NCBI RefSeq assembly: GCF_001424705.1 | Contig: NZ_LMRA01000023.1 | Coordinates: 437,004 to 501,003 of the forward strand | Reading direction: 5' to 3' | DNA from: Methylobacterium sp. Leaf465 | GTDB taxonomy: Bacteria; Pseudomonadota; Alphaproteobacteria; Rhizobiales; Beijerinckiaceae | DNA length: 64,000 nucleotides | In this document: positions 16,958 through 25,634 of the stretch, in pieces | Layout of the letters: every line of letters begins with the position of its first letter | Position numbering within the stretch: the first letter of the stretch is position 1 | Translations under genes and position numbers: made by a program | The notes under the pieces: generated by a model | The model's database searches: none | The model's input: only the letters and a program-made list of their open reading frames with translations | Told to the model about the DNA's origin: nothing

Positions 16958-18106
16958 ATGGTGGGTAGGCTGAGGGTGTGGCCGCGCAGGTGCGCGGGCG
17001 TGGCCTTCGTGCTCGCGGTTTGTGCCGTCGCGCTGGCGCCGGCCCGGGGCGGCGAGGCGGTGGCCGGGGAAACGGCCAGGGAGACGGGGAAGCCGGCAAG
17101 CCCCGCCGTCGCCGTCGTGCGCACGGCCGTGGCGCGCGCCACCACGATCGCCTCCGACCTGATCTTCACCGGGGATATCCAGGCCCAGTCCCAGGTCAAC
17201 GTGGCCTTCCGGACCAACGGCAAGATCGCGCAGCGCCTCGTGGAGGTCGGCGACCACGTCACCGCCGATCGAGTGCTGGCCAAGCTCGATCCCCAGGAGC
17301 AGCGCGCCAACCTCAACAACGCCCAGGCCGCGCTCACCTCGGCCGAGGCGCTGCTGACCCAGGCCAAGCTGAACTTCAAGCGTCAGGAGCAGCTCCTCGC
17401 CAGTGGCTACACCACCCGCCCGAGCTACGACGATGCCGAACAGCAGCTGCGCACCACGCAGGCCTCGGTGGATTCCGCGAAGGCCGCCCTCGGCAGCGCC
17501 GAGGAGCAGTACTCCTACACGGACCTGAAGGCGGGCGTGGACGGCATCGTCCTCAGCCGGACCTTCGAAGTCGGCCAGGTCGTGCAGACCGGCCAGACGG
17601 TGCTGGCGATGGCCCAGGACGGCCCCCGCGACGCGGTCTTCAACATCTTCGAGGCGGTGCTGGCCGCGCCCCCCGAGAGCAAGACCGTGGAGGTGACGCT
17701 GCAGGCCGACCCGCGGGTCAAGGCGACCGGCCGGGTGCGCGAGATCTCGCCCAGCGTCGATGCCGCCTCCGGCACGGTCCGGGTCAAGGTCGGGCTCGAC
17801 GCGACGCCCCAGGCCATGAGCCTCGGCGCCATCGTGGTCGGCACCGGCAAGTTCCGGCCGCGCCAGGCGATCGTGCTGCCCTGGTCGGCCCTCTACCGCT
17901 GGGAGAACGCCCCGGCCGTCTGGGTCCGCGATCCCACCCACAGCACCGTCGCGCCCCGTCCGGTCGTGATCGAGCGCTACGGGCCCAACACCATCGCGCT
18001 CAAGGGCGGCGTCGAGCCCGGCGAGGAGGTCGTCATCGCGGGCATCCAGCTCCTGCGCCCGGGCCAGACCGTTGCCGTCTCGCAGACCCTGGAGGCGGCG
18101 CGATGA
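16958..18106 (+). CDS. RND efflux periplasmic adaptor subunit (first)
   Basis: 382 residues. ATG 16958 follows GAGGAC and begins MVGRLRVWPRRCAG, with a signal sequence (VAFVLAVCAVALAPARG). The membrane-fusion architecture is clear: lipoyl halves FTGDIQAQSQVNVAFRTNGK and YSYTDLKAGVDGIVLSRTFE flank an alpha hairpin (residues about 105-170), followed by the beta-barrel and membrane-proximal domains. It would join an inner-membrane RND pump to an outer-membrane channel, which is not encoded nearby. Its stop overlaps the start of the second adaptor (ATGA). Confidence 0.88.
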   Translation: MVGRLRVWPRRCAGVAFVLAVCAVALAPARGGEAVAGETARETGKPASPAVAVVRTAVARATTIASDLIFTGDIQAQSQVNVAFRTNGKIAQRLVEVGDHVTADRVLAKLDPQEQRANLNNAQAALTSAEALLTQAKLNFKRQEQLLASGYTTRPSYDDAEQQLRTTQASVDSAKAALGSAEEQYSYTDLKAGVDGIVLSRTFEVGQVVQTGQTVLAMAQDGPRDAVFNIFEAVLAAPPESKTVEVTLQADPRVKATGRVREISPSVDAASGTVRVKVGLDATPQAMSLGAIVVGTGKFRPRQAIVLPWSALYRWENAPAVWVRDPTHSTVAPRPVVIERYGPNTIALKGGVEPGEEVVIAGIQLLRPGQTVAVSQTLEAAR

Positions 18107-19194
18107 TCCGCCCGACCCTGCTCCGGTCGACCCTGGGCGCCCTGGCGCTCGTCTCGCCCCTCGGCGCCTGCCAGGCCGCCGAGGAGACGGCCCCGCCGCC
18201 ACCCGTACGGCCGGTCCTGTACCGAGTCGTGAAGCTGGTAGCGGCCCAGGTCTTCGGCCCCTTCGCGGGGGTCGTGGCCCCCCGCTACCAGTCGGAGATC
18301 GGCTTCCAGATCGCCGGCCGGATGATCGCCCGCGACGTCACCGTGGGCGACATCGTCCACAAGGGCCAGCGCATCGCCGCCCTCGATCCGGTGGTGACGC
18401 GCTTCGCCCTGACCCGCGCCGAGGCGGACCTCGCCGACGCGAGGGCGCAGGCCGAGAACGCGAGCGCCACGGAATCGCGGCGCCGGCGCCTGCTGGCCGG
18501 CGGCAACGTCACCCAGGCCCAGCTCGATACCGCCGTGGCGAGCCGCGACACCGCCCAGGCCCGCGTCTCCCAGGCGGAGGCGAACCTGCAGCGGGCCCGG
18601 GACCAGATGGGCTACACCGAGCTGCACGCGGATTTCGACGGCGTCGTCACGGTACGCAGCGCCGAGGTCGGGCAGGTACTCAGCGCGGGCCAGGCCGTGG
18701 CGACCCTGGCCCGCCCTGAGGAGCGCGAGGCCGTGGTGGACATCCCCGAGGAGCTCGTCGGGACGATGCCCACGGATGCCCAGTTCACGGTGGCGCTCCA
18801 GAGCGCCCCGGACGTCACGGCGACGGCACGGGTGCGCGAGATCGCCCCCTTCGCCGACCAGACCACGCGCACCCGGCGCATCCGCATGACCCTGCTCAAG
18901 CCCTCCGAGGCCTTCCGGCTGGGCTCGACCCTCACCGTCACCCTGGCGCGGGCCGAGGCGCCTCACGTCGACCTGCCCGCCGCCGCGGTGCTGACGGAGG
19001 ACGGCCGCGACGCGGTCTGGGTCGTCGCGCCGGACGGGAAGAGCGTGCGCAAGCGGCCGGTCACCGTCACCCGCCGCGACCCGGAGCGCGTGAGCATCGG
19101 CACGGGCCTGAACGCCGGAGAGCGGGTGGTCCTGGCCGGGGTCCACTCGCTCCAGGAGGGGCAGGCCGTGCGCTTGCCCGACCCGACGCCCTGA
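18103..19194 (+). CDS. RND efflux periplasmic adaptor subunit (second, lipoprotein)
   Basis: 363 residues, starting at an ATG that overlaps the previous TGA. The lipobox LGAC at about residues 20-23 predicts a lipid-anchored protein. Lipoyl segments (EIGFQIAGRMIARDV, LHADFDGVVTVRSAEVGQVL) flank a helical hairpin as in HlyD/AcrA. Two different adaptors encoded in tandem before a single pump suggest a hetero-adaptor complex like those of some RND systems with paired MFPs. Gap to the pump gene is 59 bases. Confidence 0.88.
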   Translation: MIRPTLLRSTLGALALVSPLGACQAAEETAPPPPVRPVLYRVVKLVAAQVFGPFAGVVAPRYQSEIGFQIAGRMIARDVTVGDIVHKGQRIAALDPVVTRFALTRAEADLADARAQAENASATESRRRRLLAGGNVTQAQLDTAVASRDTAQARVSQAEANLQRARDQMGYTELHADFDGVVTVRSAEVGQVLSAGQAVATLARPEEREAVVDIPEELVGTMPTDAQFTVALQSAPDVTATARVREIAPFADQTTRTRRIRMTLLKPSEAFRLGSTLTVTLARAEAPHVDLPAAAVLTEDGRDAVWVVAPDGKSVRKRPVTVTRRDPERVSIGTGLNAGERVVLAGVHSLQEGQAVRLPDPTP

Positions 19195-19253
19195 GCCCGG
19201 GCACCGCCGCCATCCATGATCAGCCGCCATCCCGGTGAGGCGAGAGCAAACCC

Positions 19254-22200
19254 GTGAAGTCCTTCAATCTCTCCGAATGGGCCTTGGAGCATCGCTCCTT
19301 CGTCTGGTTCCTGATGCTGATCTCGGTGGTGGCCGGCTTCCTGGCCTACGAGCGCCTCGGCCGCGAGGAGGACCCGCCCTTCGCGATCAAGACCATGATC
19401 GTGCAGGCGCGCTGGCCGGGCGCCACCATCAGCGACACCCTCGATCAGGTCACCGAGCGGATCGAGAAGGAAGTGCAGCAGATCGATGCCGTCGATTTCA
19501 GCCGCAGCTACACCACGCCGGGCCAGGCCACGGTGTTCGTGCAGCTGCGCGAGACGACGCCACCCAAGACCATCCCGGCGATCTTCTACCAGGTCCGCAA
19601 GCGCATCGGCGACATCCAGGGCACGTTCCCGCAGGGCATCCAGGGTCCGTTCTTCAACGACGAGTTCGGTGACGTGTTCGGCAACGTCTACGCCTTCACG
19701 GCCGACGGCGTGACCCCGCGGCAGCTGCGCGACTACGTCGAGCGCGTCCGCGCCGAGGTGAAGAAGGTGCCGTCTGCGGGCAAGATGCAGCTTCTCGGCG
19801 CCCAGGACGAGGTAATCTACCTCGACTTCTCCACCCGCAAGCTCGCCGGCCTCGGCCTCGACACCAACTCGGTCATCCGCACCCTGCAGTCGCAGAATGC
19901 CATCGCGCCCTCGGGCGTGATCCAGGCGGGCCCCGAACGGGTCTCCGTCCGGGTGGGCGGCCAGTTCGTCAACGAGGAGAGCCTGCGCGCCGTGAACCTG
20001 CGGGTGAACGATCGCTTCTTCCGCCTCTCCGACGTCGCCGAGATCTCCCGCGGCTTCACCGACCCGCCGACCGACCTGTTCCGCTTCAACGGCCAGCCGG
20101 CCATCGGCCTCGCCATCGCGATGCAGCCCTCGGGCAACCTGCTCACCTTCGGGCACGACCTGAAGGAGCGGATGCGCAAGCTCGAGGGCGAATTGCCGGT
20201 GGGCGTCGGCATCCACCTCGTCTCGGACCAGCCCAAGATCGTCGAGGAAGCGGTTGGCGGATTCACCAAGGCGCTCGTCGAGGCCGTGGTGATCGTGCTC
20301 GCGGTCAGCTTCATCTCGCTCGGCTGGCGCGCCGGCCTCGTGGTCTCGCTGTCGATCCCGCTGGTGCTCGCCATCGTGTTCGTGGTCATGCAGGTGATGG
20401 GCGTCACGCTCCAGCGCATCTCGCTCGGCGCGCTCATCATCGCGCTGGGCCTCCTGGTGGACGACGCCATGATCACCGTCGAGATGATGGTCGCGCGGCT
20501 GGAGGTCGGCGACAGCCTGAAGAAGGCCGCCACCTTCGCCTACACCTCCACCGCCTTCCCGATGCTCACCGGCACCCTGGTGACGGTGGCGGGCTTCCTG
20601 CCCATCGGCTTCAACGGCTCGTCGGCGGGCGAGTACACCTACTCGCTCTTCGTCGTCATCGCCGCCTCGCTCCTGGTCTCCTGGGTGGTGGCGGTGCTGT
20701 TCGCGCCCCTGATCGGGGTGAAGCTCCTGCCGAAGCAGATGAAGCACAAGGACCACGGCGCCCCGAGCCGGTCCATGCGGATCTTCACCGGCCTGCTGCT
20801 GAGCGCCATGCGCTGGCGCTGGACCACCGTCGCGGCCTGCGTCGGCATGCTCGGCGCGGCGATCGTCGGCATGGGCTTCGTCCAGCAGCAGTTCTTCCCG
20901 GCCTCCGACCGGCCCGAACTCCTCGTCGACATGACGCTGCCGCAGAACGCCAGCATCGCCGAGACCAAGGGCCAGATGGACCGCTTCGAGGCGACCCTGG
21001 TGGGCGACCCCGAGATCGTACGCTGGTCGTCCTATGTCGGTCAGGGCGCGGTGCGCTTCTACCTGCCCCTCGACCAGCAGCTCGGGAACGCCTTCTTCGG
21101 CCAGATCGTGATCGAGACGAAGTCCATCGAGGCGCGCGAGCGCATGAAGCTGAAGCTCGACAAGCTCGCCCGCGAGCAGTTCGTCGGCACCGACTTCCTC
21201 ATCCACTCCCTCGACCTCGGCCCCCCCGTGGGGCGTCCGGTGCAGTACCGCCTCAGCGGCCCCGACCTGCAGACCCTGCGGGCTCAGGCGCTCACCCTCG
21301 GCAACATCGTCGGCGCCAACCCGCATCTCGATGTGCCGACCTTCGACTGGAATGAGCCCGGCAAGGTGCTCAAGGTCGACATCATCCAGGACAAGGCGCG
21401 CCAGCTCGGCGTGACCTCGGAGGACATCGCCGGACTGCTCAACGGCATCGTCGGCGGCCGGTCGATCACCCAGGTCCGCGACTCGATCTACCTCGTCAAC
21501 GTGGTCGCCCGCGCGCAGGCCGTGGAGCGCAACTCCCTCGACACCCTGCAGAGCCTGCAGGTGCCGCTGGCCAATGGCAGCGTGGTGCCGCTCCTGGCCT
21601 TCGCCACCATCGGGTACGAACTGGAGCAGCCCATCGTCTGGCGCCGCGACCGCCTGCCGACCATCACGGTGCGGGCCTCGATCGCGGACGACACCCAGCC
21701 CGCCACGGTGGTCGCCCAGCTCGACGAGACGATCACCGCGTTCGGCAAGTCCCTGCCCGACGGCTACGTCCTGGCGGTGGGCGGGGCGGTGGAGGAGAGC
21801 GCCAAGGGCCAGGGGCCCATCGCCGCGGTGGCGCCGGTGATGCTCCTCACCATGGCGATGTTCCTGATGATCCAGCTCCAGAGTTTCCAGAAGCTCTTCC
21901 TGGTGGCCAGCGTGGCGCCGCTCGGACTCATCGGCGTCGCCATCGCGCTCCTCACCTTTAACAAGCCCATGGGCTTCGTGGCGATCCTGGGTGTGCTGGC
22001 GCTGATCGGCATCATCGTGCGCAACTCGGTGATCCTGGTGACCCAGATCGACGAGTACGAGCGCGACGGGCTGACGCCGTGGGACGCGGTGGTGGATGCC
22101 ACCTGCCACCGCATGCGCCCGATCCTGCTGACCGCGGCGGCGGCCAGCCTCGGCCTCGTCCCCATCGCCCGCGAGGTGTTCTGGGGACCGATGGCCTACG

Positions 22201-22361
22201 CCATGATCGGCGGCATCCTGGCGGCCACCTTCCTGACGCTGTTCTTCCTGCCCGCCCTCTATGTCGGCTGGTACCGGATCAAGGCGCCGCCGAAGGGCAC
22301 TCCGCGCAAGGTCCACGGCGCGGACGGGCAGGTCCACGGTGCCGAGGCGCCCGCAGGCTGA
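19254..22361 (+). CDS. RND-superfamily efflux pump (AcrB/HAE1-like)
   Basis: 1035 residues with a GTG start at 19254. The N-terminal helix begins WALEHRSFVWFLMLISVVAG and the two large periplasmic loops and 12 helices of RND pumps are present. In the fourth helix, GLLVDDAMITVE carries the paired aspartates of the proton relay, and a lysine-equivalent region lies in the second half. The subfamily resembles the AcrB/HAE-1 or related multidrug pumps of alphaproteobacteria. Transcription is with the two adaptors under the TetR regulator. A 24-bp palindrome follows the stop. Confidence 0.9.
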   Translation: MKSFNLSEWALEHRSFVWFLMLISVVAGFLAYERLGREEDPPFAIKTMIVQARWPGATISDTLDQVTERIEKEVQQIDAVDFSRSYTTPGQATVFVQLRETTPPKTIPAIFYQVRKRIGDIQGTFPQGIQGPFFNDEFGDVFGNVYAFTADGVTPRQLRDYVERVRAEVKKVPSAGKMQLLGAQDEVIYLDFSTRKLAGLGLDTNSVIRTLQSQNAIAPSGVIQAGPERVSVRVGGQFVNEESLRAVNLRVNDRFFRLSDVAEISRGFTDPPTDLFRFNGQPAIGLAIAMQPSGNLLTFGHDLKERMRKLEGELPVGVGIHLVSDQPKIVEEAVGGFTKALVEAVVIVLAVSFISLGWRAGLVVSLSIPLVLAIVFVVMQVMGVTLQRISLGALIIALGLLVDDAMITVEMMVARLEVGDSLKKAATFAYTSTAFPMLTGTLVTVAGFLPIGFNGSSAGEYTYSLFVVIAASLLVSWVVAVLFAPLIGVKLLPKQMKHKDHGAPSRSMRIFTGLLLSAMRWRWTTVAACVGMLGAAIVGMGFVQQQFFPASDRPELLVDMTLPQNASIAETKGQMDRFEATLVGDPEIVRWSSYVGQGAVRFYLPLDQQLGNAFFGQIVIETKSIEARERMKLKLDKLAREQFVGTDFLIHSLDLGPPVGRPVQYRLSGPDLQTLRAQALTLGNIVGANPHLDVPTFDWNEPGKVLKVDIIQDKARQLGVTSEDIAGLLNGIVGGRSITQVRDSIYLVNVVARAQAVERNSLDTLQSLQVPLANGSVVPLLAFATIGYELEQPIVWRRDRLPTITVRASIADDTQPATVVAQLDETITAFGKSLPDGYVLAVGGAVEESAKGQGPIAAVAPVMLLTMAMFLMIQLQSFQKLFLVASVAPLGLIGVAIALLTFNKPMGFVAILGVLALIGIIVRNSVILVTQIDEYERDGLTPWDAVVDATCHRMRPILLTAAAASLGLVPIAREVFWGPMAYAMIGGILAATFLTLFFLPALYVGWYRIKAPPKGTPRKVHGADGQVHGAEAPAG

Positions 22362-22385
22362 CCCGCGGATCCGCGGATCCGCGGG
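22362..22385. terminator. 24-bp perfect palindrome between convergent genes
   Basis: The 24 bases starting CCCGCGGATCCGCGG equal their own reverse complement and can form a long GC-rich hairpin. They lie directly after the pump stop codon (22359-22361) and 11 bases before the trmO stop on the other strand, so the hairpin could end transcription from both sides. There is no T-run, so it would be a weak intrinsic terminator or a repeat-like element. Confidence 0.45.
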
Positions 22386-22396
22386 CGGGCACCGCG

Positions 22397-22894
22397 TCAG
22401 CGCGGGCTCGTCCCGGCCCGGTCCACCGTGGCGCCGGGGCGCGAATCCGTCGACGCGAAATAGGGCTTGATGTCGAGGAGCGGGGTGCCGTCGCGGCAAT
22501 CGAGACCGCGCACCCGCAGGCTCGCCCCGTCCCGCGCCAGGAGCTCGACCACCGAGAGGGCGACGGGGTTCGGGCGCGCCGGCGAGCGCAGGGAGAAGGT
22601 GCCCCGGCTGCCCTCCGCATGGCGGGGGCGCTGCAGCGCGAGGTCCCGGGCGGCCTCGTCCATCCAGTAGAGGACGATGAGGTGGCTCGCGCCCTCGACG
22701 TTCTGGAGGGCCTCGGCGAAGGGCGCATCGACGGCGAGCGTGCAGACCGCGTCGGTCTTCAGGCCGTTCTTCGGGCACTCGCCGCGCGTGGCCCAGGGCG
22801 TGCGGACGCGGCCGATGAAGTAGAGCCCGGCGTCGAAGGCGTCGGGCAGCGGGATCGCCACCTCACCGGGACGATGGTCGGTCTCGTCGTGCAT
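22397..22894 (-). CDS. trmO: TrmO-type tRNA t6A N6-methyltransferase
   Basis: 165 residues with the compact TsaA/UPF0066 beta-barrel. The start of the domain reads IGRVRTPWATRGECPKNG, and the SAM-site motifs ASHLIVLYWMDEA and FSLRSPARPNPVALSVVELL are diagnostic (the family shows F..R.P.RPNPI). TrmO methylates N6-threonylcarbamoyladenosine at position 37 of some ANN-decoding tRNAs. It is a single gene here, convergent with the RND pump; upstream on its own strand lies the MHYT regulator. Confidence 0.88.
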   Translation of the reverse strand: MHDETDHRPGEVAIPLPDAFDAGLYFIGRVRTPWATRGECPKNGLKTDAVCTLAVDAPFAEALQNVEGASHLIVLYWMDEAARDLALQRPRHAEGSRGTFSLRSPARPNPVALSVVELLARDGASLRVRGLDCRDGTPLLDIKPYFASTDSRPGATVDRAGTSPR

Positions 22895-22946
22895 GCGCGG
22901 CGCCTCTCCTCCGGCGCGGGTCGAAGCGCCGGGCCTCTCGTTTCGG

Positions 22947-22980
22947 GCAAGCCGAGACCGGGAGCAAGCCGAGACCGGGA
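22947..22980 (+). repeat. 17-bp tandem direct repeat
   Basis: GCAAGCCGAGACCGGGA occurs twice in direct succession (22947-22963 and 22964-22980) in the spacer between the MHYT gene stop and the trmO start. Exact copies suggest a recent slippage duplication; it may affect the trmO leader. No known element. Confidence 0.9.
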
Positions 22981-22999
22981 GCGGGCCGGTCGCCGCCGG

Positions 23000-25375
23000 T
23001 CAGGCGGCGACCGGCGACCGTTGCCGGGCGCCGCGGGTCTGCTGCGCGAACTCGCTGATGGGGCCGGGCCGGCCGATGAAGTAGCCCTGCGCGGCGTGGC
23101 ACTTCTCGGTGACGAGGAAGCCGAGCTCCTCGGCGGTCTCCACCCCTTCGGCGATGACCGGCAGCCCGAGGCCGGCGCCGAGCCCGAGCACGGAGCGCAC
23201 GATGGCGGCCGCCTGCGGGTTCGAGTCGACGGACGCGATGAAGGAGCCGTCGATCTTAATGGTGTCGAAGGGGAAGAGCCGCAGGTTCGAGAGGGACGAG
23301 TAGCCGGTGCCGAAATCGTCCATGGCGAGGCGCAGCCCCAGCGCCTTCAGCCGACGCAGGTTGGTCAGGGCCCGCTCGGGATCGCGGATCAGGGCGGTCT
23401 CGGTGATCTCGAGTTCGAGGCGCGCCGGATCGAGGCCAGTCTCGGCCAGGATCGCCTGGACGGCCGGCGCGAAGCCGGAATCATGGACCTGGACCCCCGA
23501 GACGTTGACCGCGACCGCCAGGGGTACCTCCCAGCGTGCGGCCTCCCGGCAGGCCTCCCGCAGCACCCAGGCGCCGATCTCCCGGATCAGACCGCTCTCC
23601 TCGGCGATGGGGATGAAGACCGCCGGCGAGACCAGCCCGCGCCCGGGCTGGTGCCAGCGCAGCAGGACCTCGAAGCCGATCACCGTCCCGGAGCGGGTCT
23701 CGATCTGCGGCTGGTAGACCAGGCGCAGCTGGTCCTCCGCCAGGGCGCGGCGCAGCTGCTTCTCTAGGAGGCGGCGCTCGCGCACATCCTGTCCCATGGA
23801 CGCCTCGAAGAAGCGGTAGGTGTCCCGCCCCTCGGACTTCGCCAGGAGGAGCGCCGTATCGGCCGCGTTCACGAGGTCGTTGCGGTCGCGCGCGTCGTCC
23901 GGGAACACCGCGATGCCGATGGTGGCGGCCGGCACGGGCTCACCCTGGAGCGCGCTCTCGGCCGCGGCCTGGAGGGTCGCCCGGATGGTCTCGGCGAGGC
24001 GGCCGGCCGTCACCGCGTGGGTGCAAGGCGTCAGCACGGCGAACTCGTCGCCGCCGATCCGCGCCATCGTCTGGGTGTCGTCCAGGAGGCCGCCGACGAG
24101 GCGGGCGACCCGCACCAGGGTGGCATCCCCGATCGGGTTTCCGAAGAGATCGTTGATCTCCTTGAACCCATCGAGGTTGATGTGGAGGAGCGCCAAGCGC
24201 CCGCTGCCCGCCTGCCGGATGTTCCGGTCCAGGCAGTCCTGGAAATGCCGGCGATTCGGCAATCCGGTCAGGAGGTCGTGCCCGACGAGGAACCGGATCT
24301 GGCGCTCGGCCCGCCGCCGCGTCGTGAGGTCCCGCACCGCCAGGGCGACGTGCGGCGTCCGCCCATAGGCGACCGGGCGCATGATGAGCTGGACCGGGAG
24401 GTCGGACCCGTCGAGCCGGTACAGGGTCCCCTCAACCCCGTCGTCGGGGTGGTCGGCGAGGCTGCCGCGGGTCGCGCTGTCGGGAACGAACTGCGCCAGG
24501 GGCAATCCGGCCAGGGCCTTCGCCTCGCCGCCGGCCAGGGCCGCGAAGCTGTCGTTGGCGCTGACGATGACGCCGTCCTGGCAGATCACCAGGCCCTCGA
24601 CGGCGGCGTTGGCGAGGCTGTGCAGGCGTCCGCGATAGACCTCGCGCTGGCGGTCGCGCAGGTCGAGCACCAGGGTCGTGCAGGCCATCAGGAGGATCGT
24701 CAGGCTCGCGAGCCCCACCGGGAGGGCGAGCCAGAGCGAGGGGACCGTCTCCTCGGGCACGACGACCGAGGGATCCGGCATCACCGTCAGGGCCAGCATG
24801 CCGAGGATGTGGTGGCCGCAGATCGCGCCCGCGAGGAGCGCGGCCCCGACGACCCGACCCCGCGCGCGTGCGCTGGTCAGCCCGATCCCCAGGGCCGCCA
24901 TGGCGAGCCCGACGCCCACGGCGACGGAGAGCGCCACCAGCGCTGGATTCCAGACCATGCGCCCGGCGACCTGATAGGCCGCCATCCCGGTGTAGTGCAT
25001 CGCGGCGATGCCGAGGCCCACGATGGCCCCCCCGACCAGGGGGGCGCTGCGGGCGCTCCAGAACGCCGCGGTCGCGAGGCCGATCCCGCTCACCCCGATG
25101 CCGAACACCAGCGACAGCACCGTCAGGCCGACCGCATAGGCCGCGACCAGGCCCGGATCGGAGGCCAGCATGGTGAGGAAATGCGTCGCCCAGATCCCCG
25201 AGCCGCCGGCGACGGCCGCGACCCCGACCCATCCGCTGCGCCAGCCGATCCGGGTCTGCTTCGCGTGGTGCAGGAGCGCGACCGTAGACGTCGCGGCCAG
25301 GGCGCAAATGATCGCCGCGAGCGTCAGCAGCCACGGGTCATGTTCGGTAGTGAAGCACCCGAAGACTGTGAGCAT
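23000..25375 (-). CDS. MHYT-PAS-GGDEF-EAL cyclic-di-GMP enzyme
   Basis: About 791 residues from the ATG at 25375 (MLTVFGCFTTEHD). The N-terminal half is an integral MHYT sensor with seven helices and the three motifs ATHFLTML, AAMHYTGMAA and GHHILGMLAL, thought to bind copper and sense oxygen, CO or NO. A PAS domain (LANAAVEGLVICQDG) follows, then a GGDEF domain with the intact loop IGGDEFAV, and an EAL domain. The EAL signature is GFEVLLRW, i.e. EVL, but the other catalytic parts NVSG, ITETAL, DDFGTGYSS, IKIDGSF and AEGVET are intact. Both synthesis and hydrolysis of c-di-GMP are therefore possible. Genes of this type often set biofilm or motility state. Confidence 0.9.
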   Translation of the reverse strand: MLTVFGCFTTEHDPWLLTLAAIICALAATSTVALLHHAKQTRIGWRSGWVGVAAVAGGSGIWATHFLTMLASDPGLVAAYAVGLTVLSLVFGIGVSGIGLATAAFWSARSAPLVGGAIVGLGIAAMHYTGMAAYQVAGRMVWNPALVALSVAVGVGLAMAALGIGLTSARARGRVVGAALLAGAICGHHILGMLALTVMPDPSVVVPEETVPSLWLALPVGLASLTILLMACTTLVLDLRDRQREVYRGRLHSLANAAVEGLVICQDGVIVSANDSFAALAGGEAKALAGLPLAQFVPDSATRGSLADHPDDGVEGTLYRLDGSDLPVQLIMRPVAYGRTPHVALAVRDLTTRRRAERQIRFLVGHDLLTGLPNRRHFQDCLDRNIRQAGSGRLALLHINLDGFKEINDLFGNPIGDATLVRVARLVGGLLDDTQTMARIGGDEFAVLTPCTHAVTAGRLAETIRATLQAAAESALQGEPVPAATIGIAVFPDDARDRNDLVNAADTALLLAKSEGRDTYRFFEASMGQDVRERRLLEKQLRRALAEDQLRLVYQPQIETRSGTVIGFEVLLRWHQPGRGLVSPAVFIPIAEESGLIREIGAWVLREACREAARWEVPLAVAVNVSGVQVHDSGFAPAVQAILAETGLDPARLELEITETALIRDPERALTNLRRLKALGLRLAMDDFGTGYSSLSNLRLFPFDTIKIDGSFIASVDSNPQAAAIVRSVLGLGAGLGLPVIAEGVETAEELGFLVTEKCHAAQGYFIGRPGPISEFAQQTRGARQRSPVAA

Positions 25376-25634
25376 CGACGCCCTGTTCCCCCTGTCGTCG
25401 CCGCTTATGCCAGTCCGAGGACCCAGTCTTCGTCTCTTCCGGACGAAACGGATACCTTGCATATGTTAAGGGAATCGGAGGCGAAACGAAATGGTTGTAT
25501 TGGAGCCAAGCGGCAATTCGGAATCGCCCAGGCCGCGATGACGGTGGATAAAAATCCCCGATCCGTCCCGCGTTCGCCTCCCGGGTTCGCCCGGTGTAAG
25601 ACCCTGGGGACCGAGCGCCTGGGCAGGAGTCACC

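Noticed and set aside
16181..18202. 673-residue minus-strand frame
   Set aside because: Only the last 190 residues (from 16753) form the TetR protein; the rest is antisense to the first RND adaptor.
18963..22778. 1271-residue open frame on the minus strand
   Set aside because: It is a shadow of the RND pump and second adaptor: His/Arg/Asp-rich, low complexity, no motif, and the plus-strand genes are fully recognisable.
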